Positions 1 to 6,547 of a DNA stretch of 8,546 nucleotides are shown here, in pieces. The stretch spans positions 1 through 8,546 of the forward strand of contig CANCBK010000071.1 in the NCBI GenBank assembly GCA_947374315.1, given 5' to 3'. The translations under genes and the position numbers were made by a program. The DNA comes from Burkholderiaceae bacterium. GTDB lineage: Bacteria > Pseudomonadota > Gammaproteobacteria > Burkholderiales > Burkholderiaceae. The notes beneath the pieces are model-generated. The model worked only from the letters and a program-made list of their open reading frames with translations, had not been told where the DNA came from and did no database searches. Position 1 is the first letter of the stretch; every line of letters begins with the position of its first letter.

Positions 1-96
1 CCCAGCTTCATAGGTTATTTATAAAACTTTTTGAAAATTGAATTTTGAGATAAATCAATTTTTAATCAGAAATGCTTAACAAGCTAGGCTGAATCC
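1..96. other. AT-rich flank after the last gene
   Basis: This is the only clearly non-coding stretch. It is markedly AT-rich and contains small A/T palindromes, such as AAAATT-G-AATTTT at 34-46, but no convincing terminator, RNA gene or promoter. A minus-strand ATG at 11 begins an open frame of three codons to the window edge without a good ribosome binding site; whether it is the next gene cannot be judged here. Confidence 0.5.
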
Positions 97-100
97 CTAG
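84..100 (-). repeat. Short inverted repeat over the end of the tadG-like gene
   Basis: CTAGG (84-88) and CCTAG (96-100) are complementary around a 7-base loop, and the stem includes the stop codon (97-99). No run of Ts follows immediately in the transcribed direction, so it is at best a weak hairpin and not a recognisable intrinsic terminator. Confidence 0.3.
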
Positions 101-1305
101 TTAATCAAGATCGGCATGCCATTATTTTCAAATAGATTAAAGCAGGGATTGGAGGAGGCTTGAGGGTTCATATTTCCATGCAAAACAATGGAATGCGCCA
201 CTAGACTCCCTGTTACAGTGATAGCTACTGGGCTACCATTCACGGTAATATTATCTGCCCCTAAATTCACTACACCAGTAAGATTAAGACTGTTACCTGA
301 ACCACTGAGTGTCAATGAGTTATATGATGTTTGGAAAGGGTGGCTTATAACCACACCGCTTCCTTCGGTGCAACCTGATAGGGATGGGGCGGTTAAATTG
401 ACCGTCCCCGTTAAGCTTAATGGCATATCGCCAGGGACATAAAGACCCACTCCCCCAGCCGCACTATTGAGCGTTTGGCCGTTATTACTAAAACCCCCAT
501 TGAATACATAATATCCAGAGGATAAGGTAGTCGCGGCGCTCAAAGATACTAAGCCACCCGTATAAATTGCAGGTACGCATGATGAATTGGTGCAGCTGGT
601 ATAGGGCAAAGTCGCTAAAGTTGAGCCATTTATATTTTTGCTGGGGACTATAGGCGATGGCAAATCCGGCACTGCACCAGGCTGACTCACTGGCGCTGGG
701 TTGCATGCTCCGCAATTGCTAGCGCTATTACCATTAAATACAGTTGTAGATCCTTTGCCAGTAATGCCAATTCCGGATTGGTTCGTCGTATTTAAGGTAC
801 CCCCAATAGAGGCGGCACAATTGCTTAGATTCACTATGTTGGTACCATTAGCGCTGAAATTCTGCGTAGTAATCATGCAAGAAGGAACGTTGCGAGGCTT
901 TGCTGCTACCGCTGTTGCGCTAAGATTTAGTGAATTCACTCCAAATAGGTTGATGAAGAATGTATTCCACGAAGTTTGCGCAGTAGCGCTGGCACAAAAA
1001 CTTTGGGTGATAGGATCCAAGCAAAGGCTGGTGTCACCAGGGTTGCTGGTGGTGACATTAAATCCGTAGGGATTCACTTGTGGATACAGATTTCCACCGG
1101 ATGTTGGGCAGGGACTGGTGGATGGGCTGATAACGCATGCAAGGGCTTCAGCATCCGCTACGCTTTGAAGACGACTTCTCTGTAAATAGGCGTAACCAAA
1201 GTCAACCGCCAAGCCCAAGAACGCGACAAAGATGAGGAGAAGCAGGGCCACCAAAAGCGCAATGGAGCCATTCTCATCGTTCAAATTCTTACTGAATTTA
1301 CTCAT
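97..1305 (-). CDS. TadG-like Flp pilus-associated protein with long polar C-terminal region
   Basis: This 402-residue protein is probably anchored in the inner membrane, with a large exported part. Residues 11-57 are a TadE/G-like N-terminal domain: ENGSIALLVALLLLIF membrane segment, then AVDFGYAYLQRSRLQ and ADAEALA (50-56), as in TadG and related proteins. Unlike TadE, the position five after the glycine is leucine rather than glutamate, so prepilin-type processing is unlikely. I see no von Willebrand A (MIDAS) domain, which longer TadG proteins have. From about 140 the sequence is rich in Gly/Ser/Thr/Asn with repeated short strands (SLTLSGSGNSLNLTG, VNLGADNITVNG, ITVTGSLVAHSIVLHGN) that suggest a beta-solenoid. 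It has 12 cysteines, all in the exported part, including a CGAC at 198-201. A similar C-terminal layout is common in TadG-like proteins of Burkholderiales (from memory). It overlaps tadE by 8 bases; a GGTG lies 7 bases before the ATG. Its exact role is unknown; pilus-associated minor subunit or adhesin-like surface part are possibilities. Confidence 0.85.
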   Translation of the reverse strand: MSKFSKNLNDENGSIALLVALLLLIFVAFLGLAVDFGYAYLQRSRLQSVADAEALACVISPSTSPCPTSGGNLYPQVNPYGFNVTTSNPGDTSLCLDPITQSFCASATAQTSWNTFFINLFGVNSLNLSATAVAAKPRNVPSCMITTQNFSANGTNIVNLSNCAASIGGTLNTTNQSGIGITGKGSTTVFNGNSASNCGACNPAPVSQPGAVPDLPSPIVPSKNINGSTLATLPYTSCTNSSCVPAIYTGGLVSLSAATTLSSGYYVFNGGFSNNGQTLNSAAGGVGLYVPGDMPLSLTGTVNLTAPSLSGCTEGSGVVISHPFQTSYNSLTLSGSGNSLNLTGVVNLGADNITVNGSPVAITVTGSLVAHSIVLHGNMNPQASSNPCFNLFENNGMPILIN

Positions 1306-1753
1306 GGAGCATCACCGCGGTTGAACCATATTGCGTAGCTGCCTGCTGGCCAAAGAACCAGCCAATACCAGTATAGGTGTATCTGGTAGTGACAGACTCT
1401 TGGGTACCGGCATTAAAGTCTGCTGATGGAATATAACTTGCAGTCAGCAAATAATTACCGCCAAAACTGATGAGATTTTGATATGCATAGCTATAGGCAG
1501 TTTGACAGGGGTCAACCGGAGCGGTTGAATAGGCATTGGTACAGCTAGTGCCTGCGGTAGAAGTTGTGTGAATAGCAGCCCAACGTGCACCCTCCCGCGC
1601 AGCATTGGTGATCACTGCCTGGTTGTACATCAATATGCCGAAATTAATAATGCCAAATAAGATTAAAAAAAGGACAGGTACCAATAAGGCAAACTCCACT
1701 GCGACAGAGCCTTGCTCAGAATGCAGATGTCGACGTATCGATTTATTTAACAT
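1298..1753 (-). CDS. tadE: TadE-like pseudopilin
   Basis: This is a small single-pass envelope protein of the Tad system, 151 residues. A short basic N-terminus ends in the TadE-domain signature EQGSVAVEFALLVPVLFL (14-31), followed by the rest of the membrane segment to about 43 and the family's NAAREGARWAA helix (50-60). The peptide around G15 (G, then S-V-A-V-E20-F21) fits a prepilin-peptidase site with glycine at -1 and glutamate at +5. This agrees with TadE being processed by TadV in studied systems, but cleavage here is inferred. The exported part has exactly two cysteines (C71, C83), which could form a disulfide, and many aromatic residues towards the C-terminus. The gene overlaps tadC by 11 bases and the next gene by 8. 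The SD is poor, so coupling to tadC probably starts translation. Confidence 0.92.
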   Translation of the reverse strand: MLNKSIRRHLHSEQGSVAVEFALLVPVLFLILFGIINFGILMYNQAVITNAAREGARWAAIHTTSTAGTSCTNAYSTAPVDPCQTAYSYAYQNLISFGGNYLLTASYIPSADFNAGTQESVTTRYTYTGIGWFFGQQAATQYGSTAVMLHE

Positions 1754-2699
1754 AGCCTGACATCGCAGGGAACATAATCCCGCTAATAGAAAGAATTGCT
1801 GGACCCAAAACTACCACCATGAGCGCTGGGAAGATACATAAGATCATGGGAATGGTCAGCTTAACAGGGATCTTGGCTGCGGCCTCTTGGGCTCGTAAAG
1901 TACGTTTACTACGTAAGCCATCAGCATGAACGCGTAAAGCCTCTGCCACACTGGTACCAAAATGCTCTGTTTGAATGAGCATTCCTACTAAAGCACGAAT
2001 ATCCTCTACCCCAGTTCTTGTTGCTAGATTTTTCAATGCGTTTTCATGGGTGGCGCCTGTTCTGAGCTCTAGATTGAGCGTATGAAACTCCTCAGCTAAG
2101 GCTTTGCTCTCAATCCTCAGCTCCTTACCAACGCGATCAATTGCCGCATCTAAGCCCAAACCAGCGCTAATACAAACACGCATGAGATCCAAGGCATTGG
2201 GGAAACTATCAAAAATTTGGCGTTGCCTAGCTTTAGTGCGGTAAATAAGCCATAAATCTGGGCAGTAATACCCGAGTGCCGCTAAGAAGGTGCCGAAGGA
2301 GAAGAGAAAAAAGACCCCTGCTTTGCCGCCAAAAAAGAAAAAGTAGATAAGGTAGAGCGTAGGAAAACAAAACGCAAGAATGGTTTTCGAAGATAGGAAT
2401 ATCAGAGCATGAAATTCATTTTGATAACCTGCTCTAATTAATTTTTCACGCGCTGGAGAATTCTCCCACTGATCTTTTGGCATCGAAAGTTCAATGACCC
2501 GATAAAAAATCTCTCGAGCTCTTAACTCAATGCCAGTATATTTATGCCTTGAATCGTCGACATATTCATCTCGAATGGCATTCAGGCGATTGCGAATCAT
2601 TGAATACGTAAGATATTGCGAGGCCGCAGAAAAAACGGCGCTAGCTATCCCCACAAATATGAGGAACAGAAATATGGCAAAGAGAATATCTACAAACAT
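1743..2699 (-). CDS. tadC: Tad inner-membrane platform protein TadC
   Basis: This is the second GspF-type platform protein, partner of TadB and of the TadA ATPase. I start it at the ATG at 2699 (318 residues). A longer frame begins at a TTG at 2711, but that TTG is part of the likely ribosome binding site (GGAA, 2706-2709). The N-terminal membrane segment is at about 4-26 and is followed by a basic cytoplasmic stretch. Two further hydrophobic segments lie at about 98-122 and 126-150, and the last at about 281-306. The T2SSF domain (about 160-290) has FPNALDLMRVCISAGLGLDAA (166-186) and the LIQTEHFGTSVAEALR segment (241-256), typical of TadC. The final 11 bases overlap tadE. The next gene is tadE: there is no TPR-containing TadD after TadC, as many Tad loci have. 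Confidence 0.94.
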   Translation of the reverse strand: MFVDILFAIFLFLIFVGIASAVFSAASQYLTYSMIRNRLNAIRDEYVDDSRHKYTGIELRAREIFYRVIELSMPKDQWENSPAREKLIRAGYQNEFHALIFLSSKTILAFCFPTLYLIYFFFFGGKAGVFFLFSFGTFLAALGYYCPDLWLIYRTKARQRQIFDSFPNALDLMRVCISAGLGLDAAIDRVGKELRIESKALAEEFHTLNLELRTGATHENALKNLATRTGVEDIRALVGMLIQTEHFGTSVAEALRVHADGLRSKRTLRAQEAAAKIPVKLTIPMILCIFPALMVVVLGPAILSISGIMFPAMSGYVK

Positions 2700-2705
2700 A
2701 TTAAT

Positions 2706-2709
2706 TTCC
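2706..2709 (-). promoter_or_regulatory. Ribosome binding site of tadC (GGAA)
   Basis: GGAA on the minus strand, in the gap after the tadB stop, has 7 bases between its GGA and the ATG at 2699. The alternative TTG start at 2711 overlaps this element and would have no SD of its own, so the shorter protein is preferred. Confidence 0.55.
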
Positions 2710-2714
2710 AAACA

Positions 2715-3686
2715 TTAAAAGCGTATTTTCGAAAGTCGTTGCATCCAAATAACCCCAACAGTCATCAATATTAGGGTGTAGCCCATCATCGTTCTGCCAG
2801 CTGGCTCCCGCCATAGCACCGAGATAAAGTCAGGCCTAACAGCAAATAGAATCAGAGCAACAGCAAACGGCAACAAACCTAAAATCCAGGCAGAAACACG
2901 AGCCTCAGAAGTCATCGCATGGACTGACATTTTGAGCTTCAAGCGTTCACGAATCAATGCCGCCACCCCGCTTAATAGGGATGCTAAATTACCGCCAATT
3001 TCGTGATTAATAAAAACCGCAACGGCGAAGTAACGCATTTCAGGACAATCGATACGCTCCGCCAAATCACTCATTGCACTTTGTACGGATTTGCCAAAAT
3101 TGATTTCACGAAATGCCTCTTTAAATTCGCTACCAATGGGTTCTGGCGATTCATCAGCAGCCATTTGCAAGGACCCCACAAAGGTATGTCCCGCCTGCAT
3201 AGCGCGAGAAATAAAATCTAAAATATTAGGCAACTGCTCCTCTAATTCACCCTGCCGACGAGCGACTAGCATACGAATGGTTAAGAAAGGCAAGACACCG
3301 ACAATACTGGCTGAAATAAGCGCGAATAATATCGATATATGTATCGCCAAAAAAATGGCGAATGTGACAACCCAAACAACAACGACTATCAGCAAGAACA
3401 TATCAAGACGAATACGCACTTTGCTTTTAACGAGTTGATCATCCAACTCACTAGCAAATTTAGATCCACTTAAAAAACTATTGAGCCTTTTATTTTTACT
3501 TAATATCCTCGCCTTATATGACTCAGGGGGACGCTTAAGACCTTCATTTAGGAAGAAATTCAGGCGATTTCTGATGCGGATACTAGAAAATCCGTAGTTA
3601 TCCTGCCAAATTCCATAAAAAATCCAAACCAACACCGATGCACTAATGAGCAATAAAAATAGAAAAAGTAGGAGAGGAATGCTCAT
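2715..3686 (-). CDS. tadB: Tad inner-membrane platform protein TadB
   Basis: This is a polytopic inner-membrane protein of the GspF type that forms the assembly platform with TadC. I start it at the ATG at 3686 (323 residues) rather than at an in-frame TTG at 3716. The ATG has AAGGAG 7 bases upstream and places the N-terminal hydrophobic segment at residue 2, whereas the TTG version adds 10 residues rich in arginine and overlaps tadA by 26 bases. Membrane segments are likely at about 3-27, 96-115, 118-138, 268-284 and 301-316. The T2SSF domain lies at about 150-280, with LPNILDFISRAMQAGHTF (152-169) and the NHEIGGNLASLL segment (227-238). It sits 4 bases after tadA and 15 bases before tadC, in canonical order. 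Confidence 0.94.
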   Translation of the reverse strand: MSIPLLLFLFLLLISASVLVWIFYGIWQDNYGFSSIRIRNRLNFFLNEGLKRPPESYKARILSKNKRLNSFLSGSKFASELDDQLVKSKVRIRLDMFLLIVVVVWVVTFAIFLAIHISILFALISASIVGVLPFLTIRMLVARRQGELEEQLPNILDFISRAMQAGHTFVGSLQMAADESPEPIGSEFKEAFREINFGKSVQSAMSDLAERIDCPEMRYFAVAVFINHEIGGNLASLLSGVAALIRERLKLKMSVHAMTSEARVSAWILGLLPFAVALILFAVRPDFISVLWREPAGRTMMGYTLILMTVGVIWMQRLSKIRF

Positions 3687-3690
3687 AAAC

Positions 3691-5046
3691 CTACTCCTTG
3701 ATGCGCGCAGGATCAAATAAATAATCCGCTAAAGGTGATCCTCTTGCCTGCAGGCGATCTGCAAAACGGGGGCGAATACCAGTCGCATGAAAATGGCCCA
3801 ATACAGTGCCATCGGGAGCAACCCCGGTTTGTTCAAAACAAAAGATTTCTTGCATGGTGATGACATCACCCTCCATGCCAGTAATTTCCTGGATGCTAGT
3901 CACTTTTCTGCGTCCATCACTCAAACGCTGGATATGAATAATGACCGAGATCCCAGAGATAATCTGTTGACGCAAAGCCTTTTGGACTACATTCACACCC
4001 GCCATACCAACCATATTTTCTAAGCGAGTTAAGGCATCGCGTGGTCCATTGGCATGGATAGTGGTGAGAGAACCTTCATGCCCCGTATTCATGGCTTGAA
4101 GCATATCAATCACTTCGATGCCACGGACCTCACCAATAATGATTCGGTCTGGCCGCATCCTCAAGGTGTTCTTGACTAGCGCACGCTGATTAATCTCGCC
4201 TTTACCTTCAATATTGGGCGGTCTAGTTTCTAAGCGAACCACGTGTGGCTGCTGTAAGCGCAACTCAGCAGCATCTTCAATCGTAATAATGCGTTCATTA
4301 TTCGGAATATTCGCAGACATGACATTGAGTAATGTGGTCTTACCGCTACCCGTTCCGCCTGAAATGAGCATATTGGTTTTAACCTTGACCAAGGCGCTGA
4401 TAATTAAAGCCATATCGCTGGTCATACTGCCATAGTCAATTAAGTTCTGGACAGTCAATGGGACTTCTGAAAAACGACGAATCGATAAAGCGGGTCCATC
4501 TAGCGCTAACGGTGGAATCACAGCATTAACACGGGAGCCATCAGGCAATCTCGCATCCACCATTGGGCTAGATTCGTCAATCCGTCTACCCACTCGCTCA
4601 ACAATCTTTTCGATGACCTTGAGCAAATGGGCATCATTGTCAAATTGAACTTTGGTCTTTTCTAAGCGGCCCTTTCTCTCTACGAAAATGGTCTTATAGT
4701 TATTGACCAAAATATCGGATACAGTAGGATCCGATATGAGCGGCTCTATCGGCCCCAAGCCCATAATCTCATTCTGGATCTCGTACACCAAGCGCGCCAT
4801 ATTATCATCGCTGATAACAATGTTGTCGATCGTGACAATCTTCTCAATACAGGTCTTCAGATACGGCTTTAATTCTTGCTCTGACATTCGATCCACCGCC
4901 TTCAAGTCGATCGTTTTCAGAAGACGGTCATGCAATAAAATTCTGAGCTTTAATGCGCCACTCTCGCCCTGCGATAATTCGTCCTCAATAGAACTTCTTC
5001 TAATTTGATACTGCTCATTATTGAGAATCGTGTCGCGAACTGACAT
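3691..5046 (-). CDS. tadA: Tad pilus assembly ATPase TadA/CpaF
   Basis: This hexameric GspE-type secretion ATPase powers Flp pilus polymerisation at the cytoplasmic side of the TadB/TadC platform. It has 451 residues, a normal length for CpaF. All four signature motifs are intact: Walker A GGTGSGKT (230-237, K236), Asp box ITIEDAAEL (254-262, E257/D258), Walker [13 protein letters not shown] (298-309, E306) and His box [13 protein letters not shown] (321-333, H323/H331). The N-terminal half carries family landmarks: [13 protein letters not shown] (95-107), the ILVN strand (112-115) and [14 protein letters not shown] (166-179). The ATG is preceded by a weak AGG 8 bases away, within the 14-base gap after tadZ. 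The C-terminal end contains the ribosome binding site for tadB. The protein should be catalytically active. Confidence 0.97.
   Translation of the reverse strand: MSVRDTILNNEQYQIRRSSIEDELSQGESGALKLRILLHDRLLKTIDLKAVDRMSEQELKPYLKTCIEKIVTIDNIVISDDNMARLVYEIQNEIMGLGPIEPLISDPTVSDILVNNYKTIFVERKGRLEKTKVQFDNDAHLLKVIEKIVERVGRRIDESSPMVDARLPDGSRVNAVIPPLALDGPALSIRRFSEVPLTVQNLIDYGSMTSDMALIISALVKVKTNMLISGGTGSGKTTLLNVMSANIPNNERIITIEDAAELRLQQPHVVRLETRPPNIEGKGEINQRALVKNTLRMRPDRIIIGEVRGIEVIDMLQAMNTGHEGSLTTIHANGPRDALTRLENMVGMAGVNVVQKALRQQIISGISVIIHIQRLSDGRRKVTSIQEITGMEGDVITMQEIFCFEQTGVAPDGTVLGHFHATGIRPRFADRLQARGSPLADYLFDPARIKE
3694..3699 (-). promoter_or_regulatory. Ribosome binding site of tadB (AAGGAG)
   Basis: AAGGAG on the minus strand overlaps the last two sense codons of tadA and lies 7 bases before the ATG at 3686. 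It is among the best SD sequences in the window and decides the tadB start in favour of that ATG over the upstream TTG. Confidence 0.8.
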
Positions 5047-5060
5047 AACTTATACCTATA

Positions 5061-6230
5061 TTAGGAAAATAACTTACTAAAAAATGACCGAGATTTAACA
5101 GTCAAGGCATCCGTTTCTGTTCGGGTAATCTGCCCGGCTAAGATCAAGAGTGTTTTACTAAATGAGGAATTGGGATCTAATTTTTCAATGGGCACCCCAG
5201 AGTTGGATGATTCCATACAATTGGCAAAATCATTTTTAAACTCAAAATCAATCGATTTTTGGATCGTAGCCTCAATATCGCTTTTAGAGATAGCCTTGTC
5301 ACCATCAGCACGAGTGGAGATCACTGAAATCTTGCTTGGCTCATAGCCCAGTAAGGTAAATAACCTTAATAACTTAGATGCACCTCTGATATAGGGAATG
5401 ATCGGCTGCAATACCAAGAAAATTCTGTCAGAACGATCTAATACCTTCATCGAAATGGAATCAATGACTCTCGGTAAATCCATAATGACATAGTCATAAT
5501 CTTGTATTGCAATAGACAAAAGATTATCAATATGCTGAGGCGTAATTCCAGAGGCCTTGTCAGGACTAATTGGGGCTTGCAAAATAAAGTAATTGTTATC
5601 AATCTTAGAGGTGGCCGCAGCAATGACTGATGAATCAAGGCCCGTTTGACTAATGATGTCGGATAAGGTGGACTGTCCCGGTGTTTCTGACATGTATACA
5701 GCGGCATCACCAAATTGAATATGCAAATCGATTAACAGCACTTTTTTGTTAATGCGGTTGGCAAGGGTGTAGCCTAAATTAGTCGCTATAAAAGTTGCCC
5801 CAGCACCACCTTTAGACGAAACAAACGAGAGGATCTTCCCGCGCGCATGATAGGTGGTATTGATGTATCGACAGGTACGCAAACGCTCGATTGCCTCCAA
5901 CAACTCCGAAGACACGATCGGAAAGCCGATAACCTCCGAAACGCCGGCTCGCATCAAGTCGATAAGCTGCGTGGTATCGCTTGTAGCAAAAATGACTGCG
6001 GGATTTGGATTATCTCGTGTAAAAGCGGAGATGCATTTCAGATCTTCTTTAGTTATTTTTTCAGCATCCAATATCAAAATATTGGTTGAAAATAAATCCA
6101 CCCTTTCCGGTGTAATTTCTCCATCACGTCTTTGCAAGAAAACAAACTGGTCTTGCGAGTCATATTTCTCCAGAGTATCCTGGATATTTAACATCGACTC
6201 TGATGTACTGGCAATAGTAGCAATTTTCAT
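5061..6230 (-). CDS. tadZ: Tad pilus localisation ATPase-like protein TadZ/CpaE
   Basis: This 389-residue ParA/MinD-superfamily protein positions the Tad machine in the cell and acts at the cytoplasmic face of the inner membrane. Residues 1-125 look like the atypical receiver domain of the family: a beta strand ending NILILDAE with an acidic residue at D55, and a later GVSEVIGFPI strand-helix segment. The ATPase domain starts near 131. Its deviant Walker A is SSKGGAGATF (138-147): the MinD-type signature lysine is present at K140, but alanine A145 stands where the usual P-loop lysine would be. The Walker A' region is VLLIDLHIQFGD (164-175) and the Walker B strand YDYVIMDLP (245-253) carries D251. 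The C-terminus (SRSFFSKLFS) is short, basic and aromatic, and could touch the membrane. The start is fixed by ATGA coupling with the lipoprotein gene. TadA follows after 14 bases. Confidence 0.93.
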   Translation of the reverse strand: MKIATIASTSESMLNIQDTLEKYDSQDQFVFLQRRDGEITPERVDLFSTNILILDAEKITKEDLKCISAFTRDNPNPAVIFATSDTTQLIDLMRAGVSEVIGFPIVSSELLEAIERLRTCRYINTTYHARGKILSFVSSKGGAGATFIATNLGYTLANRINKKVLLIDLHIQFGDAAVYMSETPGQSTLSDIISQTGLDSSVIAAATSKIDNNYFILQAPISPDKASGITPQHIDNLLSIAIQDYDYVIMDLPRVIDSISMKVLDRSDRIFLVLQPIIPYIRGASKLLRLFTLLGYEPSKISVISTRADGDKAISKSDIEATIQKSIDFEFKNDFANCMESSNSGVPIEKLDPNSSFSKTLLILAGQITRTETDALTVKSRSFFSKLFS

Positions 6231-6547
6231 TTGGTAGATGTTCCTATTGTGTTCATGCCAGATCCACCCGAAGAAGTGGGTGATAAAACACCTCCTCCGG
6301 CATAACTTCCAGTCGATCCTTTGTTTTCATAAGATCTTTGATAGTTGTCAACGCCCGCTTTTGCGGCTGGTCCATCCAAGCCCTTAGTAGGCTTCATATT
6401 GCTTGCCGGTGCCGAGGGATTGGCGATTTGCGACGTCACCGCTTCGGTCACGGAGCTACCAAAGTCTTCGCCTTCATACCAGGTTGATTGACAGGCTGAA
6501 ATGATGCCAATCGAAAGAAATACACCTATGAGTTTAATAATTTTCAT
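6227..6547 (-). CDS. Small Tad-locus lipoprotein in the CpaD/RcpB position
   Basis: This is a predicted outer-membrane lipoprotein of 106 residues that probably assists the secretin, a role inferred from position. The N-terminus is a clear lipoprotein signal: lysines at 2 and 5, a hydrophobic core at 6-17 and the lipobox I-S-A-C with the acylated cysteine at C19. Gln follows the cysteine (not Asp), which favours Lol sorting to the outer membrane. The mature part is only about 88 residues. It holds a short segment (about 29-75) with FGSSV, an NP pair at 43-44, GLDG at 56-59 and tyrosines at 69 and 73. From memory this pattern (FG..V, NP, GLDG..A, Y) recurs in short lipoproteins of Tad loci in beta- and gammaproteobacteria. 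The remaining 30 or so residues are Gly/Ser/Thr-rich and look disordered. It is much shorter than classical CpaD or RcpB, so I give no symbol. It overlaps both neighbours by 4 bases (ATGA). Confidence 0.85.
   Translation of the reverse strand: MKIIKLIGVFLSIGIISACQSTWYEGEDFGSSVTEAVTSQIANPSAPASNMKPTKGLDGPAAKAGVDNYQRSYENKGSTGSYAGGGVLSPTSSGGSGMNTIGTSTK
6265..6282 (-). repeat. Small inverted repeat CACCC/GGGTG before tadZ
   Basis: On the minus strand CACCC and GGGTG can pair around an 8-base loop (ACTTCTTC), with one further possible U-G pair outside. The stem begins 34 bases upstream of the tadZ start and lies within lipoprotein codons. The loop's CTTCTTC could instead pair with the GGAGGAG at 6298-6292 (seven pairs, two of them G-U). 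No U-tract follows, so it is not a terminator. Confidence 0.3.
6289..6298 (-). promoter_or_regulatory. Shine-Dalgarno-like element GGAGGAGGTG inside the lipoprotein gene
   Basis: Read on the minus strand, GGAGGAGGTG is close to a perfect match to the anti-SD end of 16S rRNA. It lies about 58 bases upstream of the tadZ start, too far to act directly. It encodes glycine codons (GGA GGA GGT), so it may be a by-product of the Gly-rich tail. No suitably spaced start codon follows it. Confidence 0.3.

Noticed and set aside
1..11. Start of another minus-strand gene (ATG at base 11)
   Set aside because: Only three codons are visible and there is no good ribosome binding site, so it cannot be supported from this window.
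21..60. AT palindromes in the flank as a terminator or promoter
   Set aside because: The palindromes have almost no loop and consist of A/T only; spacing does not give a convincing -35/-10 pair on either strand.
84..100. Intrinsic terminator for the operon
   Set aside because: The stem is only 5 pairs, includes the stop codon, and is not followed by a T-run in the transcribed direction.
188..1185. Plus-strand open frames opposite the tadG-like gene
   Set aside because: They lie antisense to a gene with clear domain matches, have no family-like motifs or convincing ribosome binding sites, and their composition reflects the complementary coding strand.
5045..5076. Direct repeat ATAACTTA on both sides of the tadZ-tadA junction as an operator
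   Set aside because: Two 8-base AT-rich copies are easily expected by chance, and one copy lies inside the tadZ 3' coding end.
5854..6237. 127-codon plus-strand open frame opposite tadZ
   Set aside because: It is fully antisense to the receiver-like part of TadZ, with no recognisable domain and no ribosome binding site that I can see; a shadow frame.
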